Notes under the pieces: generated by a model | Seen by the model: the letters and a program-made list of their open reading frames with translations, nothing else | What the model was told of the DNA's origin: nothing | Databases searched by the model: none | Program-made: the position numbers and the translations under genes | DNA from: Bacillus sp. SM2101 | GTDB taxonomy: Bacteria; Bacillota; Bacilli; Bacillales; SM2101 | Direction of reading: 5' to 3' | NCBI RefSeq assembly: GCF_018588585.1 | Contig: NZ_JAEUFG010000006.1 | Location: 15,670 to 79,669, forward strand | DNA: 64,000 nucleotides | Shown here: positions 41,243 to 54,123 of the stretch, in pieces | Numbering within the stretch: position 1 is the stretch's first letter | How the letters are laid out: each line of letters starts with the position of its first letter

Positions 41243-42529
41243 TTATGCAACATCTTTACGATTCTCTACAAGAAAATCAATTGATTTACGAATTTTTAAA
41301 TCTCCTTTGATGCTATCTAAATTCCCTAACATCTTCTTAATTTCTTCTATAGGCATGTTGTACATACCTGCCATATTTTCAAGTTCTTTTTCAATTTCTT
41401 CGTCTGTAACATCAAAATTCTCAGCTGCAGCAATTGCTTCTAAAGTTAAGTTAATTTTAACGCGTTTTTCAGCTTCTTCCTTCATCTGCTCTCTGAGTGC
41501 CGCTTCATCCTGACCAGAGAATTGTGTGTATAGCTCAAGGTTCATGCCTTGCATTTGTAGACGCTGTTCAAACTCTTGAACCATTCTATCTGTCTCAGTT
41601 TTAAACATGGCTTCTGGAATTTCTACTTCAGCATTTTCAGCAGCTTTTTCTATTAATGAATTTCTAAGGCTATCCTCTGCTTCACGCTTTTTAGTTTCTT
41701 GTAATTTTTCTCTCGTTTTTGTTGTTAATTCTTCTAAAGATTCAACTTCATCATCAACATCTTTTGCAAACTCATCATCTAAGACAGGAAGTTCTTTTGC
41801 TTTTATTTCATGAACTTTCACCTTAAACGTTGCTGGCTTGCCAGCTAATTCTTCAGAGTGGTATTCTTCAGGGAAAGTTACTTCAACTTCTTTTTCAGCA
41901 CCTGCTTCTAAACCAGCTAACTGATCTTCAAAACCAGGAATAAATGTACCTGAGCCGATTTCTAATGAATAATTTTCAGCTGTTCCACCTTCGAATGCTT
42001 CACCATTAACAAAACCTTCGAAATCCATGATTACTGTATCACCGTTTTCAACAGAACCTTCTTCTTTTAAAGTTAATTCTGCTTGGCGTTCTTGAAGTTG
42101 CTTAAGCTCATTATCAACATCTTCATCAGTTACAGTAGCATCAATTTCTTCAACTTCTAAGCCTTTATATTCACCTAATTTAACTTCCGGTTTCACTGTT
42201 ACCTTGGCTGTGAAAATAAGTGTTTTACCTTTTTCCATTTGTTCAATATCAACATCTGGGCGATCAACTGGTTCAATTCCAGTTTCCTCTACAGCTGCTG
42301 AGTATGCCTCAGGTAATAAAATATCTAAAGCATCTTGATATAAAGACTCTACGCCGAACCTTTTTTCGAATAGACTTCTTGGCATTTTACCTTTACGGAA
42401 ACCAGGAACGTTCACCTGTTTCACAACTTTATTAAACGCAGCATCTAGTCCTTCATTAACTTTTTCTGCATCTACTTCAACAGTTAGGACACCTTGGTTC
42501 CCTTCTGATTTTTCCCATTTTGCAGACAT
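41243..42529 (-). CDS. tig: trigger factor, ribosome-associated chaperone
   Basis: Peptidyl-prolyl isomerase and chaperone at the ribosome exit tunnel. The 428-residue protein has the ribosome-binding signature GFRKGKMP (43-50), an FKBP-type PPIase domain (about 150-245, [20 protein letters not shown]) and a helical C-terminal substrate domain. The start [13 protein letters not shown] follows TTGGAGGGA. The gene is single, followed by a strong terminator. Confidence 0.97.
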   Translation of the reverse strand: MSAKWEKSEGNQGVLTVEVDAEKVNEGLDAAFNKVVKQVNVPGFRKGKMPRSLFEKRFGVESLYQDALDILLPEAYSAAVEETGIEPVDRPDVDIEQMEKGKTLIFTAKVTVKPEVKLGEYKGLEVEEIDATVTDEDVDNELKQLQERQAELTLKEEGSVENGDTVIMDFEGFVNGEAFEGGTAENYSLEIGSGTFIPGFEDQLAGLEAGAEKEVEVTFPEEYHSEELAGKPATFKVKVHEIKAKELPVLDDEFAKDVDDEVESLEELTTKTREKLQETKKREAEDSLRNSLIEKAAENAEVEIPEAMFKTETDRMVQEFEQRLQMQGMNLELYTQFSGQDEAALREQMKEEAEKRVKINLTLEAIAAAENFDVTDEEIEKELENMAGMYNMPIEEIKKMLGNLDSIKGDLKIRKSIDFLVENRKDVA

Positions 42530-42754
42530 AAAAATTCCCTCCAACATCTATTTATATGCTTCATTAATCAAATATGATAGATAACGAATTGATTATATCA
42601 TTATCTTTTTGCGCACTTATATGTAGCTTCAAATTTACTACAATACAACCACTACATTATAACACAGAATAATTTGCTTTCAACACAAACTAATTTTTTT
42701 ATATAAATTAATTAGCAGTTAAACATTCCCAGCTATGTAGGTAGTGTGTATTTA

Positions 42755-43765
42755 TTATGAAGAAATGTCCTCTATCTTATAGATGGCTTCACAAGCTTGC
42801 ATTAATTGTTCATTATTTACATTATACTTGGATACTATACTATGTCGGTCATGATCAAACCCCTGCATCTCCAAAGCTATTATATGTAATGCTGCAGCCC
42901 AGAGATTTGCTTCCCTTGGTTCCGGGTATAAAGGAAATAAAATGAACAAATGTCTAAACCAAATCTCTTTAATTACTTCATATAAAGTCGGATTTTCATT
43001 CAAAACATTCTTTTCCAGTATTGTTAAAACTTCTTTTGTAAAAGGATCCTCTCTACTATCTAAAAGCTCGGTTGGCTTTATTGTTATATCTCGATTAAAT
43101 TTATTGATACTTATATCAAAATCTACTTCTTGCTCCATTAAAACTTGTAATAAAGCAGATTTAATTAGCGGTGACTTTTTAGGGTTAGCAAAATAAGTCT
43201 CTATTGTCTGTCTCTCACGACGAACATTTTGATTACGAAGAAGTTGAATTGCTGTCCAGTGTTCTTCAATATCATCGCCTTGGTTGAGCATTTGATCCAA
43301 AGTGCTACCTTCAGCAATATTATCGGTATTACTATTCTCCACATTATTGACATTCATTTTTCTACTGAAGTCTAGAAGTTTAAATAGATTTTCAGCATAT
43401 TCTGAAGGGATATTCCCCTCTTGAAGTATAGCCTCAATCGTTGTAATGATTTCATTGTAATGCCCTTGCTGGAGCAGAATAGACGTATATATTTGTAATA
43501 CTTGATAATAATCGCCAATTCCTTTTTGCAGCATGCTATTACATATTTCTTTTGCTTCCTCAAATCTATTTAATTCGAACAGGCATAACACAGTACCTAA
43601 TTCAATTTCAGGGTGGTCACTTTCTAATTCACCTGCTTGACCAAACAACAAAAGTGCTTCTTGAAATTGCTTATGCTGTAGTTGATCGAACCCCTTTTCA
43701 ATAAGTCGTTCTTTTAGATTAGGGAAGGGAAGAATATTTTCACTTTGTTTTCTGATATCTGCCAT
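42755..43765 (-). CDS. ysoA: YsoA-like TPR-containing protein
   Basis: A 336-residue protein of unknown function with TPR-like helical pairs in the N-terminal part (about 20-130: LIEKGFDQLQHKQFQEALLLFGQAGEL, GTVLCLFELNRFEEAKEICNSML, ILLQQGHYNEIITTIEAIL). The C-terminal half is less regular. It lies between tig and leuD, where B. subtilis has ysoA (a similar-sized TPR protein). The start MADIRKQSEN was preferred for size and the GGACGGT upstream; an ATG 18 codons earlier is possible. Confidence 0.8.
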   Translation of the reverse strand: MADIRKQSENILPFPNLKERLIEKGFDQLQHKQFQEALLLFGQAGELESDHPEIELGTVLCLFELNRFEEAKEICNSMLQKGIGDYYQVLQIYTSILLQQGHYNEIITTIEAILQEGNIPSEYAENLFKLLDFSRKMNVNNVENSNTDNIAEGSTLDQMLNQGDDIEEHWTAIQLLRNQNVRRERQTIETYFANPKKSPLIKSALLQVLMEQEVDFDISINKFNRDITIKPTELLDSREDPFTKEVLTILEKNVLNENPTLYEVIKEIWFRHLFILFPLYPEPREANLWAAALHIIALEMQGFDHDRHSIVSKYNVNNEQLMQACEAIYKIEDISS

Positions 43766-43832
43766 CAATTTTACCGTCCTATAGCCATTTTCGTACTTTT
43801 GTGTTATTAAGTTTATCAAGTAAGTGAACAGA

Positions 43833-43870
43833 AAACAAGAAGCGCCTCGGAACGAACCTAGGCGCCTCTT
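43833..43870 (-). terminator. terminator of the ilv-leu operon
   Basis: Stem GCGCCTCGG/CCTAGGCGC with loop AACGAA, followed by TTCTTGTTTTCTG on the minus strand, immediately downstream of leuD. Confidence 0.75.
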
Positions 43871-44455
43871 CTACTTATTTAATATCTCATATTGTGATAT
43901 GTGTTTTTCATAAACAAAAGTCAAGTCTATTTCATCCCAACCTTTAATTAACAACTCTTTTCTATATTGATCAATGAGAAATCCTTTACTAAAGCCTTTC
44001 TCATCCGATATAGTTTGATTCTCTAAATCTATTTGTAAAGTATAGTTAGAATTATTTCCTTCATATAATATATACTTTACATCTTCTCTATCTAATTTAA
44101 TTGGGAGCAAACCATTTTTTAAGCAATTCCCATAAAATATATCTGCAAATGATGGAGCGATAATTACTTTAAATCCATAGTCTTGTAATGCCCACGGGGC
44201 GTGTTCGCGAGAAGAACCACATCCAAAGTTTTCATTTGCTACAAGTATTGTTGCACCAGCGTTCTCCTGTTTATTTAATTCAAAATCAGGATTTAATGTA
44301 TGATTATCAAGATACCGCCAGTCATAAAATAAATATTGACCAAATCCTGTTCGCTCTATTCTTTTTAAAAACTGCTTAGGTATGATTTGGTCGGTATCAA
44401 CATTTACACGATCTAACCCTGCTACCTTACCAGTGTGAATATGAAATGGTTCCAT
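43871..44455 (-). CDS. leuD: 3-isopropylmalate dehydratase small subunit
   Basis: Swivelling subunit of isopropylmalate isomerase (leucine pathway). The 194-residue protein has VNVDTDQIIPKQFLKRI near the N-terminus and the conserved NFGCGSSREHAPWAL motif. The ATG follows AAAGGAGAG. It is the last gene of ilvBNC-leuABCD and is followed by a terminator. Confidence 0.96.
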   Translation of the reverse strand: MEPFHIHTGKVAGLDRVNVDTDQIIPKQFLKRIERTGFGQYLFYDWRYLDNHTLNPDFELNKQENAGATILVANENFGCGSSREHAPWALQDYGFKVIIAPSFADIFYGNCLKNGLLPIKLDREDVKYILYEGNNSNYTLQIDLENQTISDEKGFSKGFLIDQYRKELLIKGWDEIDLTFVYEKHISQYEILNK

Positions 44456-44550
44456 ACCCCTATCTCTCCTTTAACTTTAAGTTTTCAGGAATGCTCACTT
44501 CAACTAATATATGTGAGTAATGCCAACTACCTACTATGTCACTTACTACG

Positions 44551-45963
44551 TTACACAATAGTTTTTTGTAGTTTTCTAATATCTACAAACCTACCATATA
44601 TAGCTGCTGCTGCTGCCATCGCAGGACTAACTAAATGAGTTCTAGCACCTTTTCCTTGTCTTCCTTCAAAATTTCGATTTGATGTTGAAGCACAGCGTTC
44701 TCCCTCTGGTACAACATCTGGATTCATACTTAAGCACATGCTACATCCTGATTCACGCCATTCAAAACCTGCTGAAATGAAAATATCTGCTAAACCTTCC
44801 TCTTCCGCCTGACGCTTCACCTCTTGTGAACCTGGTACAACTAGCGCTCTTACCTGATTTGACACCTTGTTACCTTGCGCAATTTTAGCAGCTTCGCGAA
44901 GATCGCTTATCCTTGAATTTGTACATGAACCTATAAATACATGTTGAATTTCTACATCAGAAATTTGTGTACCAGCTTGTAAGCCCATATATTGTAGTGC
45001 ACTATCTACAGCCCTTTGATCTGCTTCATCATCGAAGTCTAGAGGTGATGGTATTACTTGCTCGATCGTCACACTCATCCCCGGTGTTGTTCCCCATGTA
45101 ACAGTTGGCGCTATTTCACTTGCGTCAATTTCAATGACTCTATCAAAGGTTGCATTTGAATCACTTGCTAATTTTTCCCATTTTTTCACAAGTCTATTAT
45201 ACTCTTCACCGTTGGGAATATGCTTCTTTCCTTTTAAATACGAAAATGTTGTTCTATCTGGACTAATTAAGCCAGCTTTTGCACCTGCTTCTATTGACAT
45301 ATTACATATGGTCATCCGTTCCTCCATCGACATATTACGGATTGTATCACCTGTAAATTCAATAATATGACCTGTACCAACATTTACACCATATTCTCCG
45401 ATAATAGATAAGATGACATCTTTAGCGGAAACACCAGCAGCTAACTTACCATTTATATTAATTTTTAATGTTTTAGGTCGATGTTGCCATAATGTTTGAG
45501 TTGCCAATACGTGCTCAACTTCACTAGTTCCAATACCGAATGCTAACGCTCCAAATGCTCCATGAGTCGATGTATGGCTATCACCACATACGATTGTTTT
45601 CCCAGGCTGTGTGAGACCTAATTGAGGACCTATAACGTGAACAATACCTTGATCAGGACTGTTTAAATCCGCCAAATAAATGCCAAATTCTTCACAATTT
45701 TTTTCAAGAGCAGTCATTTGGTTTTGTGCTACTTCATCTTGGATGATGTAGCGATTGAATGTAGGTACATTATGATCCATCGTTGCAAATGTTAAATCTG
45801 GGCGTCTTACTTTCCGATTATTTAAACGTAACCCTTCAAATGCTTGTGGAGAAGTAACTTCATGAACGAGATGAAGGTCTATATACAATAAATCAGGCTT
45901 GCCTTCTTCTTGATATACGATATTTTTTTCCCATATTTTTTCTATAATATTTTTTGGTTCCAC
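44551..45963 (-). CDS. leuC: 3-isopropylmalate dehydratase large subunit
   Basis: Aconitase-family subunit carrying the [4Fe-4S] cluster. The 470-residue protein has [25 protein letters not shown], a cluster cysteine in [11 protein letters not shown] and two more in [13 protein letters not shown] use the GTG that gives [11 protein letters not shown]; a GTG four codons upstream overlaps the GAGAGGTG ribosome binding site. A perfect 15-bp palindrome lies between leuB and this gene. Confidence 0.97.
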   Translation of the reverse strand: MEPKNIIEKIWEKNIVYQEEGKPDLLYIDLHLVHEVTSPQAFEGLRLNNRKVRRPDLTFATMDHNVPTFNRYIIQDEVAQNQMTALEKNCEEFGIYLADLNSPDQGIVHVIGPQLGLTQPGKTIVCGDSHTSTHGAFGALAFGIGTSEVEHVLATQTLWQHRPKTLKININGKLAAGVSAKDVILSIIGEYGVNVGTGHIIEFTGDTIRNMSMEERMTICNMSIEAGAKAGLISPDRTTFSYLKGKKHIPNGEEYNRLVKKWEKLASDSNATFDRVIEIDASEIAPTVTWGTTPGMSVTIEQVIPSPLDFDDEADQRAVDSALQYMGLQAGTQISDVEIQHVFIGSCTNSRISDLREAAKIAQGNKVSNQVRALVVPGSQEVKRQAEEEGLADIFISAGFEWRESGCSMCLSMNPDVVPEGERCASTSNRNFEGRQGKGARTHLVSPAMAAAAAIYGRFVDIRKLQKTIV

Positions 45964-46034
45964 GAATAAATTCACCTCTCAATATTGTCAAATGTTAATC
46001 AAACATTATTCGTGTAAAGACCCTATATAAGTTT

Positions 46035-46066
46035 CCACTAGATAGGTCTTTAGACCTATCTAGTGG
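46035..46066 (-). other. perfect 15-bp palindrome between leuB and leuC
   Basis: Left arm CCACTAGATAGGTCT (46035-46049) and right arm AGACCTATCTAGTGG (46052-46066) with a 2-nt centre. In mRNA it would form a very stable hairpin. There is no T-tract on the minus strand, so it is not a standard terminator; it may stabilise or process the transcript. Confidence 0.7.
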
Positions 46067-46102
46067 GTGTGCAAGGGTTTCCTATTAATGTCTGCCTATG
46101 AT

Positions 46103-47215
46103 TTACGCGTATATTGACATAATGTTTGATATTGCAGCATGGTCTAGTACAGCTGCTTTAATACGTTCAACCATTTCCTCTGTTTTAACCGCTCTTTTTC
46201 CTTCTTGTACAACATCAGGAGTACGATGTCCAGCAGCAAGCACTTGATTCACAGCATTTTCAATTGCTTTTGCTTCTTCATCCATTTGAAAGGAATTTCT
46301 CAGCATCATAGCAGCAGACAATATCATTGCTACCGGATTCGCTTTATTTTGCCCTGCTATATCTGGTGCTGACCCATGTATTGGTTCATACAGGCATGGA
46401 CCTGTAGTTGACAAACTTGCCGATGGAAGCATTCCCAAAGACCCAGTCAACATTGATGCTTCATCACTTAATATATCACCAAACATATTTTCAGTTACAA
46501 TGACATCAAACTGTGTTGGATTTTTTATTAATTGCATCGCTGCGTTATCGACCAACATATGCTCTAATTGAACATTTGGAAAATCTTGCGCTACCTCCTC
46601 AGCCACTTCTCTCCACATGCGACTAGACTCAAGTACATTTGCTTTATCAACAGAAGTAACTTTGCTCCGACGGTTCTTAGCCAATTCAAATGCTGTGACT
46701 AATATTCTCTTCATTTCTTTTCGTTTATAATAAAGTGTATCTACGACAGATTCTTCTCCTCTGTCTATCGTTCGAGCACTTGGTTTTCCAAAATACAATC
46801 CTCCTGTAAGCTCTCGTACGATGAGTAAATCAACACCTGTAATTATATTCTCTTTTATTGGTGACGACTCAATTAAACTAGGGTTAAATGAAACAGGTCG
46901 TAAATTTGCATATAACTCCAATTCTTTACGAATTTGTAATAAGCCCTTTTCAGGACGAAGTTCAGGTGGATTTTGATCCCATTGCGGTCCTCCAACAGCA
47001 CCTAACAATACAGCATCACTTTGTTTGCAATCATTTAACGTCTTATCTGGTAACGGGCTACCTGTTTGTTCAATCGCTGCTCCACCAATTAAGCTATATA
47101 TAAAGTCAAATTGATGATTAAATCGCTCTCCTACAGCTTTTAATATTTCTACTGCCCCTCTAGAAACTTCTGGACCAATTCCATCTCCGGGTAAAACGGT
47201 AATTTTCTTTTTCAC
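46103..47215 (-). CDS. leuB: 3-isopropylmalate dehydrogenase
   Basis: NAD-dependent oxidative decarboxylation of 3-isopropylmalate. The 370-residue protein has LPGDGIGPEV, the substrate-binding arginine region ELYANLRPV, and FGDILSDEASMLTGSLGMLPSA with metal-binding aspartates, then PIHGSAPDIAGQNKANP. The start is GTG with TTGGAGGAAT. It is the middle gene of the leu group. Confidence 0.97.
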   Translation of the reverse strand: MKKKITVLPGDGIGPEVSRGAVEILKAVGERFNHQFDFIYSLIGGAAIEQTGSPLPDKTLNDCKQSDAVLLGAVGGPQWDQNPPELRPEKGLLQIRKELELYANLRPVSFNPSLIESSPIKENIITGVDLLIVRELTGGLYFGKPSARTIDRGEESVVDTLYYKRKEMKRILVTAFELAKNRRSKVTSVDKANVLESSRMWREVAEEVAQDFPNVQLEHMLVDNAAMQLIKNPTQFDVIVTENMFGDILSDEASMLTGSLGMLPSASLSTTGPCLYEPIHGSAPDIAGQNKANPVAMILSAAMMLRNSFQMDEEAKAIENAVNQVLAAGHRTPDVVQEGKRAVKTEEMVERIKAAVLDHAAISNIMSIYA

Positions 47216-47299
47216 TTTTTATTCCTCCAATCTCAAATTATCATTGTTAACTTATTGGTTTATTTAGAGGGCATACGATCGTTTTCTCTTGTTAAGCTG

Positions 47300-49859
<2,560 letters not shown>

Positions 49860-49874
49860 TTAATCTCTCCCTTT

Positions 49875-50393
49875 TTAGACGATTGAATGTGATTTTATAT
49901 TTGTTACAGCTTTTTGCATGCCACGTGCAAATGCTGTTGTTCCTGTTCTAGCTATTTCTTTAATTCCATAAGGTTTTATTAATTCAATGAGTGCTTCAAT
50001 CTTTGATGATTCTCCAGTTACTTGTATAACTAGGCTATCCTTACTAACATCAAGGATTGATGCTCGAAATGGTTCGATTAAACCATATATTTCATTCCTA
50101 GTTGCTGGAGGTGCAACTACTTTAATTAACGCTAATTCTCTCGCTACGATAGCTTGATCAGTTATGTCCATTACCTTCAAGACATCAATTTGCTTATTTA
50201 GTTGCTTTGTAATTTGCTCAGCTACTCGCTGATCCTCAACGTGAACAACACATGTTATCCGAGAAACTCCAGCTACTTCTGTTGCTCCAACTGTTATACT
50301 CTCAATGTTATAATGACGTTTTGTAAATAAGCCTGTAATCCGATTTAAAACACCAGATCGATTATTAACAGTTAATGTGATAATACGTTTCAC
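49875..50393 (-). CDS. ilvN: acetolactate synthase small (regulatory) subunit
   Basis: Regulatory ACT-domain subunit that confers valine feedback on IlvB. The 172-residue protein has an N-terminal ACT domain (about 3-75, [32 protein letters not shown]) and an ACT-like C-terminal domain (about 80-158). The GTG start overlaps the ilvB stop by 4 bp (GTGA), so subunits are translationally coupled. B. subtilis calls this ilvH. Confidence 0.96.
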   Translation of the reverse strand: MKRIITLTVNNRSGVLNRITGLFTKRHYNIESITVGATEVAGVSRITCVVHVEDQRVAEQITKQLNKQIDVLKVMDITDQAIVARELALIKVVAPPATRNEIYGLIEPFRASILDVSKDSLVIQVTGESSKIEALIELIKPYGIKEIARTGTTAFARGMQKAVTNIKSHSIV

Positions 50394-52108
50394 AATTTCA
50401 CCCCCACCATCTCATGTAATCCTTTGCCTGGGGCTACCATTGGATAAACATTCTCGTCAGAAGTAACATGAAAATCGATGAGAACTGGTCCATCAATTTC
50501 TAAAGCTTCTTGCAACACTTTTTTTGCTTCTGCTTCCGTTGTTGCTTTTAACCCTCTAATTCCGTATGCTTCTGCAAGCTTCGCAAAATCTGGTTGATTT
50601 GGAATAAGTGAATGGGAATAACGTTGATCATAAAATATTTGTTGCCATTGTCTAACCATTCCTAATGATTGATTGTTAATAATTACAGCTTTGACAGGTA
50701 AATTAAGCTCCTGCATAACTGAAAGTTCCTGACAGGTCATTTGAAACCCTCCGTCACCGACAATTGAAATGACAGTTGCTTCTCTATCAGCAAGCTGGGC
50801 ACCTATAGCTGCTGGTAAACCAAAACCCATTGTACCTAGTCCTCCAGATGTGACCCACCTATTTGGATATTTAAATTTGTAGTATTGTGCAGTCCACATT
50901 TGGTGTTGCCCAACGTCAGTCGTAATAATTGCTTCACCATTTGTATTTTCATAGATTAATTCAATTACTTTTTGTGGTTTAAGTTCGTTCGTATTCTTTT
51001 GATAAACTAGCGGATATTCTAGTTTTCGGTTCGCTAGCTTCTTGCGCCATTCACTTGAAGGTCCACATTTACCATTTTGAGCAATGAGTTCTTTTAATGC
51101 TTCTTTTGCATCTCCAACTACTGGAATTTGCGTCGGTACGTTTTTACCGATTTCAGCTGGGTCAATATCGATGTGGGCTACAACTGCATCTGGTGCAAAA
51201 TGCTTCAAATTACCAGTTACTCGATCATCGAACCTAGCACCTATGCTTATGAGTAAATCACATTCATATAGAGCCATGTTGGCTGTATATGTGCCATGCA
51301 TCCCCGCCATGCCTAGGGATAACTCATGCTCTGCTGGAAAGCCACCTAAACCTAATAGCGTGTGAATAACTGGAATGCTTTGTTGATCTGCGTATGCCTT
51401 CAATTCGTTTGAAGCATTTGCATGAAGAACTCCAGCTCCGGCAAGAATAACCGGTTTTTGCGCTTGACTGACTGCTTCAACTAACTTACGAATTTGAAGA
51501 TGATTTGGCTCCCTAGTAGGCTGATACCCTGGAAGAGATATTTTTTGATCGTAATCAAAATGACCTTCAAGTATTGCCATATCTTTCGGAATATCAATTA
51601 ATACCGGTCCAGGACGACCTGTCGTTGCAATATGAAATGCCTCTTTTATCACCTTGGGTACGTCTTTAACATCTCTAATTTGATAATTGTGCTTCGTAAT
51701 TGGTGTAGTGATTCCTAGAATATCTGCTTCTTGGAATGCATCTGTTCCAATCACTGAAGATGCTACCTGACCAGTAAATACAACAAGTGGTAATGAATCT
51801 ATCATTGCATCAGTTAAGCCAGTTACGATATTCGTTGCTCCTGGACCAGAAGTCGCAATAACCACACCTGGCTTTCCAGAAATTCTTGCATAACCTTCAG
51901 CTGCATGTATGCCTCCTTGTTCATGTCTAGTAAGCACATGGTCTATTCCAGAATCATAAAGTGAATCGTAAATTGGGAGAACAGCACCACCAGGATAACC
52001 AAAGATCACTTCAACGTTTTCCTTCTTTAACGCTTCTATTAGCATATAAGATCCGCTCATCTTTGATTTAACGTTATTTCTTACACCTACCTTTACCTTT
52101 GCGCCCAC
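50390..52108 (-). CDS. ilvB: acetolactate synthase large (catalytic) subunit
   Basis: TPP enzyme forming acetolactate/acetohydroxybutyrate. The 572-residue protein has [15 protein letters not shown], catalytic Glu63 ([15 protein letters not shown]), a FAD-binding middle domain and the TPP-Mg motif [19 protein letters not shown]...INN. The GTG start ([12 protein letters not shown]) follows AGGAGGAAATTAC. The reading frame stays open 34 codons further upstream, through a GGCT-type MITE, but that has no ribosome binding site support. It is the first gene of ilvBNC-leuABCD, controlled by an upstream Leu T-box. Confidence 0.97.
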   Translation of the reverse strand: MGAKVKVGVRNNVKSKMSGSYMLIEALKKENVEVIFGYPGGAVLPIYDSLYDSGIDHVLTRHEQGGIHAAEGYARISGKPGVVIATSGPGATNIVTGLTDAMIDSLPLVVFTGQVASSVIGTDAFQEADILGITTPITKHNYQIRDVKDVPKVIKEAFHIATTGRPGPVLIDIPKDMAILEGHFDYDQKISLPGYQPTREPNHLQIRKLVEAVSQAQKPVILAGAGVLHANASNELKAYADQQSIPVIHTLLGLGGFPAEHELSLGMAGMHGTYTANMALYECDLLISIGARFDDRVTGNLKHFAPDAVVAHIDIDPAEIGKNVPTQIPVVGDAKEALKELIAQNGKCGPSSEWRKKLANRKLEYPLVYQKNTNELKPQKVIELIYENTNGEAIITTDVGQHQMWTAQYYKFKYPNRWVTSGGLGTMGFGLPAAIGAQLADREATVISIVGDGGFQMTCQELSVMQELNLPVKAVIINNQSLGMVRQWQQIFYDQRYSHSLIPNQPDFAKLAEAYGIRGLKATTEAEAKKVLQEALEIDGPVLIDFHVTSDENVYPMVAPGKGLHEMVGVKL

Positions 52109-52142
52109 GTAATTTCCTCCTTTTTGAACACTCTTTTGTAAT

Positions 52143-52265
52143 TGCTGTTTTCGCATTAAGAAAATATATAAGACAAGTATTGTGGCATCTTCTCGTGATA
52201 ATAATTGCATAGTAACTGTTCTAGATTTTTAAATTAATGACAATAGCAACAATGTATACTGAACC
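52143..52265 (+). mobile_element. GGCT-type MITE in the ilvB leader, perfect 8-bp duplication
   Basis: 123 bp from (T)GCTGTTTTCGCATTAAG to AATAGCAACAATGTATACTGAACC, with the family interior GTGGCATCTTCTCGTG. It is flanked by identical octamers TTTGTAAT at 52135-52142 and 52266-52273. It sits between the T-box terminator and the ilvB ribosome binding site. Confidence 0.85.
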
Positions 52266-52273
52266 TTTGTAAT

Positions 52274-52595
52274 AAAAAAAGCCCCTTCACCCCCAACAAA
52301 CACTCACAATAACAGTAAGTGTAAGGGGTGAAAAGACTTTACTTTCCACGGTACCACCCTTTTTCATGATCATAAGATCATCTCATGAATAGTCTAATGC
52401 TATTCCTTTTGATAACGGGTAAATTTTTAATTTCACCCGGCCAACCCTACTATGACGTTCAAGTTGACACTCAGAGGCGAGTTCACCTTTCGATAGTAGC
52501 ACCGGTTTCCACCAACTCCGGCTCTCTGTAGCTTCCTAACTCGAAGATTACTTATCCTCTTCAACATTTTATCTTTTTTCTAAATTTTCAAAATA
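52274..52595 (-). promoter_or_regulatory. T-box leader of ilvBNC-leuABCD (Leu, CUC specifier)
   Basis: T-box AGGGTGGTACCGTGG at 52346-52360 on the minus strand, followed by a terminator (stem-loop 52281-52335 with T-run 52274-52280). In stem I the segment GGTGAACUCGCC presents CUC (52479-52481), a leucine codon, as the specifier, in line with the known B. subtilis ilv-leu T-box. Uncharged tRNA-Leu should therefore promote readthrough into ilvB. The specifier call is by eye. Confidence 0.88.
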
Positions 52596-52631
52596 CAAAA
52601 GATGTTACAATTCTAAGTCGATGTATATATA

Positions 52632-53537
52632 CTAGCCCGCCGTTACTTCTTGGTTTGATTGATAAACCTTTACTCCATCAGAAACGACTTTTTTCCTAAA
52701 CTCCTCAAGCAGTTTTTTAGTATGTTTTCCTGGTTTTCCATCACCAATTTCCCTGCCATCAACTTTGACTACAGCAATGACCTCTGCTGCTGTTCCTGTG
52801 AGAAACACTTCATCACATGTGTATACATCATGACGAGTAAATGGCTCTTCCTTGAGCTCGTAACCTAATTCAGAAGCAATTTCTAAAATTGCATTTCTCG
52901 TAATCCCTTCAAGGGCTCCAACATAACCTGGAGGAGTATAGAGGGTGCTATCTTTGACAATAAAAATATTGTCCGCTGACCCTTCTGAAACATATCCTTG
53001 ATCATTTAACATTAAAGCTTCACTTACATTTGCCAAATGCGCTTCAATTTTCACTAGAATATTGTTTAAATAATTTAACGATTTAACTTTAGGGCTTAAA
53101 ACATCAGGTCTATTTCGTCTAGTTGCAACAGTAATAATCTCTATGCCAGTTTCATACAGCTTTTTCGGAAAAAGTGCAAGAGGCTCCACGATAATAACAA
53201 CTTGAGGTTTACTGCATTTAAACGGATCTAGACCCAAATCACCAGCACCCCTAGAAACCACAAGACGAATATAAGCATCTTCAAACTTATTTTTTTGGAT
53301 TGCTTGAACAACTAGATCTGTCAATTCCTCTTCTGTATAAGGAATAGTTAGCATAATTGATTTAGCTGAGCGATATAAACGATCCATATGTTCTTTCATC
53401 CGATAAACGTTTCCGCTATACACTCGAATACCTTCGAATACACCATCTCCGTATAAAAAGCCATGATCATAAACTGAAATTTTTGCATCTTCTTTTTTTA
53501 CAAAAGTATCACCTAAAAAAATCCACTGATCACCCAT
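52632..53537 (-). CDS. ilvE: branched-chain-amino-acid aminotransferase
   Basis: PLP class IV aminotransferase performing the last step of Val/Leu/Ile synthesis (and the first of their breakdown). The 301-residue protein has YDHGFLYGDGVFEGIRVY (23-40), the PLP lysine Lys152 in KVKSLNYLNNILVK, and SEGSADNIFIVKD. The ATG follows AAGGAGGATATAAG. It lies upstream of the ilv-leu T-box, so it is outside that attenuator. A D-amino-acid transaminase is a family alternative, but context favours IlvE. Confidence 0.92.
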   Translation of the reverse strand: MGDQWIFLGDTFVKKEDAKISVYDHGFLYGDGVFEGIRVYSGNVYRMKEHMDRLYRSAKSIMLTIPYTEEELTDLVVQAIQKNKFEDAYIRLVVSRGAGDLGLDPFKCSKPQVVIIVEPLALFPKKLYETGIEIITVATRRNRPDVLSPKVKSLNYLNNILVKIEAHLANVSEALMLNDQGYVSEGSADNIFIVKDSTLYTPPGYVGALEGITRNAILEIASELGYELKEEPFTRHDVYTCDEVFLTGTAAEVIAVVKVDGREIGDGKPGKHTKKLLEEFRKKVVSDGVKVYQSNQEVTAG

Positions 53538-54123
53538 CTTATATCCTCCTTCCCTTTATTATATAGACGCTTTAAATCGATAAATACATAGATATAAAAA
53601 AATATCCTAAAATGTACCTTTTTGAATGAACCAACACTAGGTATTTATACCGACAAAAAACTAAGGAATTTTAACGTAAAATCATGTAAAAATATAGATT
53701 TTAAAAACTAATAAATATTGTGACAATTTTTTATTTGAGGACTATCTTACGCTCATTTGTTTAAAGAGTCAATAGTCTTTTGGAGAATTATTTGAAAATT
53801 TGTATTTATCACTCAATTTGAATACGCTTACATCACTGTTATTATGAGGTTTTTAAATTTGTAAAACTTTTTAAAAAATAGGTTCAAAAAGTTAGAAAGA
53901 GAAACTGAAAATGTGAAGCCTTCAATCCAACCTCATTTATTCAATATAAAATTTATGCAATTAAAGTAATTTCCAATACATAACTTTTATTCATGATCTT
54001 CCCTCAAATCAGTTTACATATTTAAGCAGTATTAATTATTTCTTATCCATATTACATATTTCTATAACTACTGCAGAGAATATTTCTATATAATTTAAAT
54101 TTTACACATTTGGAGGAGAACTA
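53538..54123. other. intergenic region ilvE-hsp20
   Basis: 586 bp of very AT-rich DNA between two divergently transcribed genes. It contains AATTATTTGAAAATT (53786-53800), two mismatches from the CodY box consensus, and a TATAAT just upstream of hsp20. No CIRCE-like inverted repeat was seen. No gene is visible. Confidence 0.5.

Noticed and set aside
52109-52210. N-terminal extension of IlvB by 34 codons
   Set aside because: The extension is translated from the MITE and leader; the GTG at 52108 has AGGAGGAAATTAC upstream and gives the normal family length.
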